From Bacteroidaceae bacterium (GTDB taxonomy: Bacteria > Bacteroidota > Bacteroidia > Bacteroidales > Bacteroidaceae), in contig CAAHEN010000053.1 in assembly GCA_900772575.1 (NCBI GenBank), positions 1 through 6,712 of the forward strand: a stretch of 6,712 nt of DNA. Reading direction: 5' to 3'. How positions within the stretch are numbered: the stretch's first letter is position 1; each line of letters starts with the position of its first letter. The notes below the pieces were generated by a model. The model was not told the DNA's origin, ran no database searches, and was given only the letters and a program-made list of their open reading frames with translations. Shown here one piece after another: positions 1-5,874 of the stretch. The translations under genes and the position numbers were made by a program.

Positions 1-681
1 GGCGATGGGCCGGCGATCGCGGTCGAGCAGCGTGACACCGCCGATCTGATGGTTCTCGAAGATGAGGGCCTCGTTGGCAAAGGTCTCCACACTGAGTGGC
101 ACCAAACCGTCCGCCGTCTGCGGGAAGGGGTATTGGACCGGCTCGGTACAGCCCTGCTCGCCGGCGCGGAGCACGTGGTCGGGGTGGCCGTCGAGTTGCA
201 GGTAACCGTCGGGACCGTCGGCAGGGTCAACGAAATCGGGGAGGGCAAAACCGGGATGGCCGCCCATCTGGAAGTACATGGTCGCATTGCCTATGTTCTC
301 CACTTCGAAGCCCGCAAGCACGCGGCGTCCCGCCAAGGTGTAGGTGACGCGCACGGCATAAGGCCAAGGGAAAGCCTCGCGATCCTCACCGGCGTCGATG
401 TATTCAAAAGTCAGGCTATCGGCCGTGCGGCGCACGAGATCCCAGTCCTTCTCTTTCATGAAACCATGTTTGCGCAGGGCGTGGGCCTTGCCGTCAATGT
501 GGCAAGTGCCATTCCAGAGTCCGCCGACGGCTGGGAAAAGAATCGGGGAGTGACCGCTCCAATAGGCGGAGTCGCCCTGCCAGAGGAGTTCACGGCCAGA
601 GGCATTGAGCCTTAGGCTCTGCATTTCGGCGCCGATGGGACTGACGCTGATGGATAGTTCGCGGTTGCTGAGGTGTTCCAT
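1..681 (-). CDS. Aldose 1-epimerase family protein (LacX-like), C-terminus cut by the window edge
   Basis: The product belongs to the galactose mutarotase-like beta-sandwich family, LacX/YeaD-type branch, which interconverts alpha and beta anomers of sugars or sugar phosphates in the cytoplasm. The window holds 227 codons starting at ATG 679-681; the family usually runs to about 290 residues, so the last fifth probably lies off the left edge. Family signatures seen: SPILFPAVGG near residues 45-54, LWNGTCHIDGKA near 55-66, HGF with His72, and GGHPGF with His142. By family analogy the two histidines are the candidate catalytic residues. No signal peptide is present, in keeping with a cytosolic enzyme. 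The ATG has no Shine-Dalgarno sequence, as is normal in Bacteroidota. The gene diverges from the tRNA-Pro gene, and no sugar pathway gene adjoins it inside the window. The fold assignment is firm; the true sugar substrate cannot be read from the sequence. Confidence 0.9.
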   Translation of the reverse strand, partial: MEHLSNRELSISVSPIGAEMQSLRLNASGRELLWQGDSAYWSGHSPILFPAVGGLWNGTCHIDGKAHALRKHGFMKEKDWDLVRRTADSLTFEYIDAGEDREAFPWPYAVRVTYTLAGRRVLAGFEVENIGNATMYFQMGGHPGFALPDFVDPADGPDGYLQLDGHPDHVLRAGEQGCTEPVQYPFPQTADGLVPLSVETFANEALIFENHQIGGVTLLDRDRRPIA

Positions 682-729
682 ATGTGTATATGTGTAAGTG
701 GATGATAGTGTGTGGGCCGGATACCGGGA

Positions 730-761
730 GGGGCCTGCACGGGCCGCAGCCGGCAGGCCCC
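730..761. repeat. GC-rich inverted repeat in front of the epimerase gene
   Basis: GGGGCCTGC (730-738) is perfectly complementary to GCAGGCCCC (753-761), giving nine base pairs, nearly all G-C, around a 14-base loop. No U-tract follows on either strand, so it does not look like an intrinsic terminator. It sits directly after the candidate -7 box of the epimerase gene and covers the expected transcription start. It could be a protein-binding operator or an RNA hairpin at the very 5' end of the message; which of these is not decidable here. Confidence 0.5.
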
Positions 762-762
762 A

Positions 763-770
763 CAAATGTA
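763..770 (-). promoter_or_regulatory. Candidate -7 promoter box for the aldose epimerase gene
   Basis: On the minus strand this reads TACATTTG, a perfect match to the Bacteroidota -7 consensus TAnnTTTG. It lies about 80 bases before the epimerase ATG. No convincing TTTG-like -33 element appears 19-21 bases upstream, so the promoter may be weak or need an activator. Transcription would start near 755-758, inside the neighbouring inverted repeat. Confidence 0.45.
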
Positions 771-862
771 GTGATAAATCCGGCACCAGTGCCCGGTCAC
801 TGCCCGCCAATCGCCAAGCCCGGGGCAAAATGGACTTTTTCTGAAAAAAAACGGCACAGCGC

Positions 863-893
863 TTGGCCGTTACGGCAGAAAGCTCTACTTTTG
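863..893 (+). promoter_or_regulatory. Promoter of the tRNA-Pro gene
   Basis: TTGG at 863-866 and TACTTTTG at 886-893 are separated by 19 bases. This matches the Bacteroidota sigma-70 (SigA-type) promoter layout, with a perfect TAnnTTTG -7 box. A run of eight A at 844-851 lies just upstream of the -33 element and could act like an UP element, as expected for a strong stable-RNA promoter. The start site would fall near 899-901, leaving a 5' leader of about 58 bases for RNase P to remove. Confidence 0.75.
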
Positions 894-958
894 CACTCGC
901 AAACGGGTACAAGACGCTCTGCCTAGCGGAAAATCTGTCGCCCGGTGCACCGCGAAAG

Positions 959-1033
959 CGGGGTGTAGCTCAGCCCGGTTAGAGTACGCGTCTGGGGGGC
1001 GTGTGGTCGCTGGTTCGAATCCAGTCACCCCGA
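959..1033 (+). tRNA. tRNA-Pro, anticodon GGG
   Basis: A complete cloverleaf folds by hand. The acceptor stem pairs CGGGGTG (959-965) with CACCCCG (1026-1032), and discriminator A is at 1033. The D stem is GCTC/GAGT; the anticodon stem is CGCGT/GCGTG around loop CTGGGGG; the variable loop is five bases; the T arm is GCTGG-TTCGAAT-CCAGT. The anticodon is GGG at 994-996, reading CCC and CCU proline codons. Base pair C1-G72 with A73 is the typical bacterial tRNA-Pro identity. CCA is not encoded (CTT follows), so it must be added by nucleotidyltransferase. The base after the anticodon (997) is G, giving G36-G37, the TrmD recognition pair. The gene stands alone, with its own promoter and terminator, and converges on the trmD-containing operon. 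Confidence 0.97.
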
Positions 1034-1038
1034 CTTCG

Positions 1039-1090
1039 AACAAGAAAGCTTCAAGCCAATCGCTTGGGGCTTTCTTGTTTTTTGTTTATT
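1039..1090 (+). terminator. Intrinsic terminator after tRNA-Pro
   Basis: AACAAGAAAGC (1039-1049) pairs perfectly with GCTTTCTTGTT (1069-1079). Inside, a second stem CAAGC/GCTTG (1052-1056 and 1062-1066) closes a five-base loop, separated from the outer stem by a small TT/GG internal loop. A T-rich run continues to about 1090 (TTTTTT, G, TTTATT). On the minus strand the same hairpin lacks a proper U-tract, so it is at best a weak stop for the convergent operon. Confidence 0.93.
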
Positions 1091-1174
1091 CCCCACACAT
1101 CCCGCGCCAAGGCCCCATGGTGGCCAACCGTGTCTCAGAGTGAGCGTCGCGCAACGGGCGATTCAGAAGATGTT

Positions 1175-2086
1175 TCAGAAAGAGAGATAGGGAGCCAGTC
1201 TCTCTTCGTCGGCAGGCGTGAAGACAGGGAGCAGGCGCAAGTCAGTGATACGCATCAAGGGACCGTGCTTGCGGCGGTAGTCAAAGATGGCCTTCACCTG
1301 TTCATAAGTCAGATAAGGGTGTCTCACCAGCTCCCGAAAGGTGGCCTTGTTGACATCGAGACGGCGCACCTGTGGGTAGGCGTCGACACGCACCCACGCA
1401 CCAATATCTTCAGGCAGGCCTTCAATCTCTCTCACCTGCGCGGCGCTGACGTAGCCGCCCAGTTGGGCACGATAGTCACAGATTTTGCGGGCATAGTAGC
1501 TGCCGATACCGGGAATGCGCTTCAGGCTTGCGGTATCGGCCGTATTGAGGTCAACGACCGTCCCGGGCGCATATTTCTCGACGCGCGCATAGCGGGGCAC
1601 CGACGGATCTGTGCTGCGGGACGGGGTGGGAGAAGATGTCCCTGCGGTCCCGCCTGCCGCAGGGGCGATGTCGATATAGGGGCAGAGACGCTCGAAGTCG
1701 GCAGCGCTCAGGCCATAGAGCCGGCGAAAGTCGCCGGCACGGCGCCAGCGGCCACCCTTGCGGCGATACTTCATGATGTTGCCCACCTGCCAAGCCGGCA
1801 GGCCGAGGCGCCGCAGGGTTGCGGAGTCAGCCGTGTTGGGGTCGAAAGCAAAGAGGGCGCTGGCGGCAGCCGGCGGCGCTTTCCGCTCACTGTCGCGACG
1901 CTGCATAGCGGCGGTAAAACTGTCTATCTCCGCTGCGGCGCCAGCGGGCAGGGTACCGCCGTCGCCGGGCGTGTCACCGGTACGGGCCACGCAGCAGCGC
2001 ACCGCCAAACCGACGCCGACGATGCAGGCAACGACTGCCGTCAGTCCACGGATGGAAATGCGGGTGTAGAGGCGCAGGGGCAGCAT
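1175..2086 (-). CDS. Membrane-anchored helix-hairpin-helix protein, ComEA-like
   Basis: This 303-residue protein has a hydrophobic segment at about residues 14-30 near its N-terminus (a signal anchor or uncleaved signal), then an Ala/Gly-rich linker, then three helix-hairpin-helix units. Unit 1 begins at FDPNTAD (81-87), unit 2 at VDLNTADTASL with the classic IPGIG hairpin (178-195), and unit 3 at LDVNKAT (243-249). The second unit is closest to the ComEA consensus; the first and third have degenerate hairpins (LGLPAW, HPYLT). HhH_3 domains bind DNA non-specifically through the backbone. ComEA is the periplasmic DNA receptor in competent bacteria, but in Bacteroidota multi-HhH proteins of this shape are common and mostly uncharacterised, so a role in DNA uptake is only inference. 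The ATG lies 9 bases after the trmD stop, so the two are almost certainly cotranscribed. It is the last gene of the operon. Confidence 0.87.
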   Translation of the reverse strand: MLPLRLYTRISIRGLTAVVACIVGVGLAVRCCVARTGDTPGDGGTLPAGAAAEIDSFTAAMQRRDSERKAPPAAASALFAFDPNTADSATLRRLGLPAWQVGNIMKYRRKGGRWRRAGDFRRLYGLSAADFERLCPYIDIAPAAGGTAGTSSPTPSRSTDPSVPRYARVEKYAPGTVVDLNTADTASLKRIPGIGSYYARKICDYRAQLGGYVSAAQVREIEGLPEDIGAWVRVDAYPQVRRLDVNKATFRELVRHPYLTYEQVKAIFDYRRKHGPLMRITDLRLLPVFTPADEERLAPYLSF

Positions 2087-2095
2087 GGCGACAGG

Positions 2096-2773
2096 CTATT
2101 TCCCCAGCAAGTCTGGCCTCAGGCGCTTGGTGCGCTCAAGGCTCTGCGCGAGCTCCCACTCCTTGATTTTGGCCTCGTGGCCGGAGAGGAGCACATCGGG
2201 CACGCGCCAGCCGCGATAGTCAGCCGGACGGGTATAAACCGGTGCGGCGAGCAGGTTGTCCTGAAACGAATCGGAAAGGGCACTCTGCTCATCGCTCAGG
2301 ACGCCCGGCACGAGGCGCACGACGGCGTCAGCCATGATGGCGGCGGCGAGCTCGCCGCCTGTCAGGACATAGTCGCCGACAGACACTTCCTTGGTGATGA
2401 GGTGCTCGCGGATGCGGTAGTCGATACCCTTGTAGTGCCCGCAGAGAATGATGATGTTTTTCTTCAGTGAGAGGGTGTTGGCCATGGGCTGGTCAAACTG
2501 CTCACCGTCGGGGGTGGTGAAGATAACCTCGTCGTAGTCACGCTCCGCCTTGAGCGCGGAGATGCAGGCGTCAATGGGTTGGCACTGCATCACCATGCCG
2601 GCGAAGCCGCCGAAGGGATAGTCGTCGACACGGCGATGCTTGTCGGTCGTGTAGTCGCGCAGATTGTGCAGATGGATCTCGGCGAGACCCTTCTTCTGTG
2701 CGCGAGCCAGAATGGATGTGTTCACAAAGCCGTCGAGCATCTCAGGCAGGACAGTGATGATGTCTATTCGCAT
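2096..2773 (-). CDS. trmD: tRNA (guanine-37-N1)-methyltransferase TrmD
   Basis: TrmD transfers a methyl group from S-adenosylmethionine to N1 of G37, next to the anticodon, in tRNAs with G36-G37 (some Leu, Pro and Arg species), which prevents +1 frameshifting. It works as a SPOUT-fold dimer in the cytosol. The 225-residue product starts MRIDIITVLPEM, the standard N-terminus. It carries the trefoil-knot cofactor motifs CGHYKGIDYRI (111-121) and SVGDYVLTGGEL (131-142), Arg153 before the IPGVL-type stretch (here LVPGVL), and SDSF with Asp168, which aligns with the catalytic Asp169 of E. coli TrmD. YTRPADYRGW (180-189) and VPDVLLSGHEAKI are also family signatures. Length is normal for Bacteroidota, shorter than the roughly 255 residues of E. 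coli. One oddity is Phe57 in the loop PFGGFAGM, where I recall the family having PYGGGxGM. It follows the hexosaminidase by 45 bases and precedes the HhH gene by 9. Confidence 0.97.
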   Translation of the reverse strand: MRIDIITVLPEMLDGFVNTSILARAQKKGLAEIHLHNLRDYTTDKHRRVDDYPFGGFAGMVMQCQPIDACISALKAERDYDEVIFTTPDGEQFDQPMANTLSLKKNIIILCGHYKGIDYRIREHLITKEVSVGDYVLTGGELAAAIMADAVVRLVPGVLSDEQSALSDSFQDNLLAAPVYTRPADYRGWRVPDVLLSGHEAKIKEWELAQSLERTKRLRPDLLGK

Positions 2774-2818
2774 GGTGTCGTGGATCAGGATATGTATGGG
2801 AGTGGCGCGGCGATGCCC

Positions 2819-4456
2819 TCATTCAAAAATGTGCCGGCCGTAGTTGAGGCCCTTGAGGTCATAGAAGGAACGCTCGCTCTGCAGGCGCTGGCGGAAGCTC
2901 GGCCAGTCGCGCCGGTCAGCAGGCGTCCAGCCCGCCTCGGCCACGGCGGCCAGTCGTGGCAGCATGAGATACTCCACCGTCCGCCCGTCTTCGACCCACT
3001 CCGTCCAGAAGTTGGCCTGCACACCCAGGCAACGGGCCGTCTGGGCAGCGGTGGCCTTGTCCATCGGCTTGTAGGCATAGACGGCCTCGACCGTCTCGGT
3101 GCCGTGGCCCTGCGAGCGCGGTTCCGTAGGGAGCTTGGACTGCCGGCGGTTGATGTAATAGGGAATCTGCGGCGAGAGCACGACGTCGAAGCCGCGTTCG
3201 ATGGCCTGTCGGGCAGCGGCGTCGGCGCCTATCCAAGCCATGATGGTGATGTCCTTGCCCAGCGGGGCCGTGTTGCCATGCAGCACCTCGTTCCAGAAGA
3301 TGAGGCGGCGGTGGCGGGCAGTAGGCTGTGCGGCGATGTGGTCGATGATCTGCTTGTAGAAGTGAATCTGGAGGTCGCGGTAATTGCTCGAGCCCAACTC
3401 GCCCAGCAGTTTGCGGCACTCAGCGTTAGCCTGCCATTTCACCGTCGGGCACTCGTCTCCACCGAGATGGATGTAACCGAAGGGGAAGATGTCCGTCAGT
3501 TCGTCGACCACGTCTTTGGCAAACTGCACGGCACGCGGCGAGGCCACGTTGATGACGTCTGTCGATACGCCCTGGTAGCGCCATACCTCATGGGCACTGT
3601 CGGGGTCGCAGGCCAGAAACTCGGGATAGGCGGCCACGGCGGCCTGCGAGTGCCCCGGTATGTCCACCTCGGGGACAATCTCTATGAACCGCTCGCGGGC
3701 ATAGCGTACGATCTCGCGGGCATCGGCCTGGGTGTAGTAGCCGCCATAGTGTATGCCGTCGGGCTTGACATCGCCCCAGCCCAGCACCCGCGTAGGACGC
3801 CAAGCACTCTTCTCCGTCAGGAGTGGATATTTCTTGATTTCCAGGCGCCAGCCCTGGTCTTCAGTCAGGTGCCAGTGGAGGCGGTTCATCTTGTAGGCCG
3901 CCATGACGTCGATGATGCGCTTGATTTCCTGCATACCGAAGAAGTGGCGTCCCTCGTCGATCATAAAACCGCGCCAGCCGAAGCGCGGGGCGTCCGCGAT
4001 GCTGACGGCGGGAACGGCCCATACCGTCACACCCGTGTCGGGAGTGGCGGCCATGACAGCGCGTGAGGGCAGGAGCTGCTTGAGCGTCTGTAGGGCATAG
4101 AAGAAACCGGCCGGTCGGGCAGCGGCGATGGTTATGCGCTTTGCCGTGACGTCGAGCTTGTAGCCCTCGGCGGGGAGGGTGGCGTCGTGGCGCATGACGA
4201 GGTCGGCACGGCTGGCCTTCGACGTCACGACCCCGATGCCGGTGGCTGCGGTGAAATCGGCACTGAAACGGCGGAGCACGCCGGCCGCACTGTCGTTGGG
4301 GCAACCGACGACGGCCGTGCGCACTTTCTTGCCGAAGACGAAGCGGCCCACGCCGTTGGTGACCTCGGCGGGCTGCGGCACGAGCGCCGTCGCCGTCTGC
4401 GCCGTCGCGGTGGCGGCAAAGGCGGCGAGAAGAAGTGTGAACAATGGTTTGAGCAT
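2819..4456 (-). CDS. Secreted beta-N-acetylhexosaminidase, glycoside hydrolase family 20
   Basis: GH20 enzymes release terminal beta-linked GlcNAc or GalNAc from glycans by substrate-assisted catalysis. The chosen ATG (4454-4456) gives 545 residues opening with MLKPLFTLLLAAFAATATAQ, a clean signal peptide with no lipobox cysteine, so the enzyme should be periplasmic or exported. The frame stays open 67 codons further upstream, but that stretch overlaps tdk and is Arg-rich shadow sequence. Residues about 22-150 form the GH20b N-terminal domain. The catalytic barrel follows, with RGFMIDEGRHFF (162-173), HWHLTEDQGWR (194-204), EVDIPGHSQA (263-272), and HLGGDE, whose Asp334-Glu335 are the catalytic pair. 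FWTEWV (483-488) contains the conserved late-barrel Trp. No extra C-terminal carbohydrate-binding domain is present. Likely substrates are host mucin or N-glycan sugars, or peptidoglycan-derived GlcNAc; this is inference. It lies 32 bases after tdk. Confidence 0.95.
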   Translation of the reverse strand: MLKPLFTLLLAAFAATATAQTATALVPQPAEVTNGVGRFVFGKKVRTAVVGCPNDSAAGVLRRFSADFTAATGIGVVTSKASRADLVMRHDATLPAEGYKLDVTAKRITIAAARPAGFFYALQTLKQLLPSRAVMAATPDTGVTVWAVPAVSIADAPRFGWRGFMIDEGRHFFGMQEIKRIIDVMAAYKMNRLHWHLTEDQGWRLEIKKYPLLTEKSAWRPTRVLGWGDVKPDGIHYGGYYTQADAREIVRYARERFIEIVPEVDIPGHSQAAVAAYPEFLACDPDSAHEVWRYQGVSTDVINVASPRAVQFAKDVVDELTDIFPFGYIHLGGDECPTVKWQANAECRKLLGELGSSNYRDLQIHFYKQIIDHIAAQPTARHRRLIFWNEVLHGNTAPLGKDITIMAWIGADAAARQAIERGFDVVLSPQIPYYINRRQSKLPTEPRSQGHGTETVEAVYAYKPMDKATAAQTARCLGVQANFWTEWVEDGRTVEYLMLPRLAAVAEAGWTPADRRDWPSFRQRLQSERSFYDLKGLNYGRHIFE

Positions 4457-4488
4457 GTGTCTGTGTCTTGTGGAATAAGGGGTGAGGA

Positions 4489-5058
4489 TCAATGAGCCAG
4501 CGCGTTGTAGCAGTCGCGGCAGAGCGGTTCGTACTCCTGCTGCTCGCCGAGGAGCACGCGACGGCCATCGGCCACGATACGGTGCGAGAAGTGGGCCAGG
4601 GCGCCGCAGCGCACACAGATGGCGTGCACCTTGGTGACGTCTTCGGCAATGGCGCACAGGGCCGGCATGGGACCGAAGGGGATGCCTTTGAAATCCATAT
4701 CAAGACCGGCGACGATGACACGCTTGCCCTGGTCGGCAAGCCGGTTGCAGACATCGGCGAGACCGTCGTCGAAGAACTGGGCCTCGTCGATACCGACGAC
4801 GTCGGCGTCGCTGGCCAGCAGCAGTATGGACGCCGCCGCGTCGACAGGGGTCGAGGCGATGGCCGTGGCGTCGTGTGAGACGACGTCAGCGTCGCTGTAG
4901 CGGACGTCGACGGCGGGCTTGTAGATCTCCACCCGCTGGCGGGCTATCTTGGCGCGACGAAGGCGGCGTATGAGTTCCTCGGTCTTGCCGGAGAACATCG
5001 AACCGCAGATCACTTCGATGCGGCCGTGCCTGAGGCTGTCTTCCTGGTAGGGTTGCAT
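4489..5058 (-). CDS. tdk: Thymidine kinase, type II
   Basis: Thymidine kinase phosphorylates thymidine to dTMP with ATP in the cytosolic salvage pathway. The 189-residue product has the P-loop GSMFSGKT (19-26) that binds ATP, the Walker-B region GIDEAQFF (89-96) with Glu92 as the likely catalytic base, and VAGLDMDFKG (116-125), the conserved strand-loop after it. A zinc ribbon is formed by Cys148-x2-Cys151 and Cys180-x2-Cys183. The stretch before the second cysteine pair includes the EYEPLC lasso segment that covers thymidine. Length is normal for the family, and all key residues are present. The ATG lies 13 bases after the stop of the upstream secreted-protein gene, and no Shine-Dalgarno sequence is seen. 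The N-terminus has about 12 residues before the first strand, usual in Bacteroidota homologues as far as I recall. Confidence 0.97.
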   Translation of the reverse strand: MQPYQEDSLRHGRIEVICGSMFSGKTEELIRRLRRAKIARQRVEIYKPAVDVRYSDADVVSHDATAIASTPVDAAASILLLASDADVVGIDEAQFFDDGLADVCNRLADQGKRVIVAGLDMDFKGIPFGPMPALCAIAEDVTKVHAICVRCGALAHFSHRIVADGRRVLLGEQQEYEPLCRDCYNALAH

Positions 5059-5071
5059 GGGGCGGCGATCG

Positions 5072-5599
5072 TCAGTGGCTGTTGATATAGCGTTTCAGTC
5101 CGTCGAGGTCGTCGTCGAAGTTGGCGATAAACCAGTCGCCGCGCTCGTAGCGCAGGCTGACGCGGACGCTGACGCCGGCCTTGTCGCGCCCCTTGGGATA
5201 GACGATGACATCGGCTACGGCGGCGTTCATGCCGATGTCGTGGATGCTCTCGACGACGGCTTGCGGGTCGCAGTAATCCTGGGCGCGGAGCCACGGGTCG
5301 AAATCGTAGTAGCCCACCTCACCCTCGGGGGTCACTTCCTCTGCGGCGCGGTAGATGGCACGGAGCTCGTCGGAGAAGAAGTATTCGGAAATCGACGTAC
5401 GGCCGGTCTCGATGGAATTGAACACAAGGGTGTAGATGAGCTGCAGGCGTGTCTTGATATAGTCTGCCGAATGTTTGGAGGTGGCGGGCTGTGCACACGC
5501 TGGGTCATCGCCGACGGCAGCCGGCGCACTGGTGGCTTGTGCGACCTGCGGCGCCAGGAACAGGAGGCCGCAGGCCAGGCAAAGGAGATTCTTCTTCAT
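5072..5599 (-). CDS. Secreted DUF3828-like protein of unknown function
   Basis: The 175-residue product begins MKKNLLCLACGLLFLAPQVAQA, a signal peptide with probable cleavage near residue 22, so it should enter the periplasm. The Cys residues at 7 and 10 sit inside the hydrophobic core and do not make a clear lipobox. The mature part starts with a low-complexity linker to about residue 45. A compact alpha/beta domain follows, with an early helix (YIKTRLQLIYTLV, 47-59), a FFSDELRAIY segment (74-83), DFDPWLRAQDYC (99-110), and a closing strand pattern RYERGDWFIANF (150-161). The pattern 'DxDPxLxAQD ... GxWxIxxF' resembles DUF3828-type domains; this is pattern recall, not a search. An in-frame TAA 15 bases before the ATG fixes the start. 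It is the first gene of the five-gene operon. Its function is unknown. Confidence 0.85.
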   Translation of the reverse strand: MKKNLLCLACGLLFLAPQVAQATSAPAAVGDDPACAQPATSKHSADYIKTRLQLIYTLVFNSIETGRTSISEYFFSDELRAIYRAAEEVTPEGEVGYYDFDPWLRAQDYCDPQAVVESIHDIGMNAAVADVIVYPKGRDKAGVSVRVSLRYERGDWFIANFDDDLDGLKRYINSH

Positions 5600-5691
5600 G
5601 ATGGTACGCGCTTAGAGAGTGTATGAGCCATACAGGAAATGGAGGGACGGCCAGACCGGCCTCGCCACTGCCGACGGCGGTTTATGTCCGG

Positions 5692-5699
5692 CAAAGATA
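5692..5699 (-). promoter_or_regulatory. Candidate -7 box for the DUF3828-tdk-GH20-trmD-HhH operon
   Basis: On the minus strand the box reads TATCTTTG, a perfect TAnnTTTG match, about 93 bases before the ATG of the first operon gene. The best -33 candidate is TTGG at 5725-5722, giving a 22-base spacer, slightly longer than usual. That element lies within the palindrome CCAAGCTTGCTTGG (5722-5735), which could be an operator. Transcription would start near 5685. Confidence 0.5.
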
Positions 5700-5765
5700 A
5701 TGCAAGGCTAGAGCAGAATCACCAAGCTTGCTTGGGTGTTATGCCGAGCCGCAGCTTATCTTATG

Positions 5766-5796
5766 CAAAGATAAAAAATTCTGCCCGAACGGCCAA
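5766..5796 (-). promoter_or_regulatory. Second candidate promoter, overlapping the upstream gene's terminator
   Basis: TATCTTTG occurs again on the minus strand at 5773-5766, with TTGG at 5796-5793 and the canonical 19-base spacer. The spacing is better than that of the proximal box. However, the -33 element lies in the stem of the terminator at 5773-5819, and the -7 box begins at its T-tract, so the match may be partly fortuitous. It could provide a distal start for the same operon. Confidence 0.35.
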
Positions 5797-5819
5797 CACC
5801 ATGTGAGGCCGTCCGGGCA
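5773..5819 (-). terminator. Intrinsic terminator of the secreted-protein gene at 5875-6525
   Basis: Read on the minus strand, TGCCCGGACGGCC (5819-5807) pairs with GGCCGTTCGGGCA (5794-5782). This is a 13-base-pair GC-rich stem with one G-T wobble and a 12-base loop. GAA and then six T (5778-5773) follow at once. It lies about 55 bases after the stop codon at 5875 and separates that gene from the tdk operon. Confidence 0.88.
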
Positions 5820-5874
5820 CAGTATGCAATAAAGTTTAAGGGTCTCGCGGGCCCATGGCCTGCGCCGCGCCAGC

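Noticed and set aside
684..926. Small open frames on both strands in the epimerase-tRNA intergenic region
   Set aside because: They run across promoter elements and the inverted repeat, have low-quality composition and show no signal of coding.
1091..1174. Dedicated terminator for the minus-strand operon after the HhH gene
   Set aside because: No stable stem with a T-tract is seen on the minus strand between the stop codon and the tRNA terminator; the latter lacks a U-tract in this direction.
1001..2470. Long plus-strand open frame (489 codons) overlapping tRNA-Pro, the HhH gene and trmD
   Set aside because: It begins inside the tRNA and lies antisense to two well-supported genes. In GC-rich DNA an open antisense frame is expected, and its translation shows no recognisable motifs.
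2579..4066. Long plus-strand open frame (495 codons) antisense to trmD and the GH20 gene
   Set aside because: It mirrors codon bias of the real genes on the other strand and has no domain signature or promoter.
4457..4657. N-terminal extension of the GH20 gene to an upstream ATG
   Set aside because: The extra 67 residues overlap tdk, are Arg-rich and would place the signal peptide internally. The ATG at 4456 directly precedes a textbook signal peptide.
5621..5661. Small hairpins GTATG-AGC-CATAC (5621-5633) and GGCC-AGACC-GGCC (5649-5661) in the leader of the DUF3828 gene
   Set aside because: Stems of four to five pairs are common by chance. They do not match any riboswitch or leader I know, and no U-tract follows.
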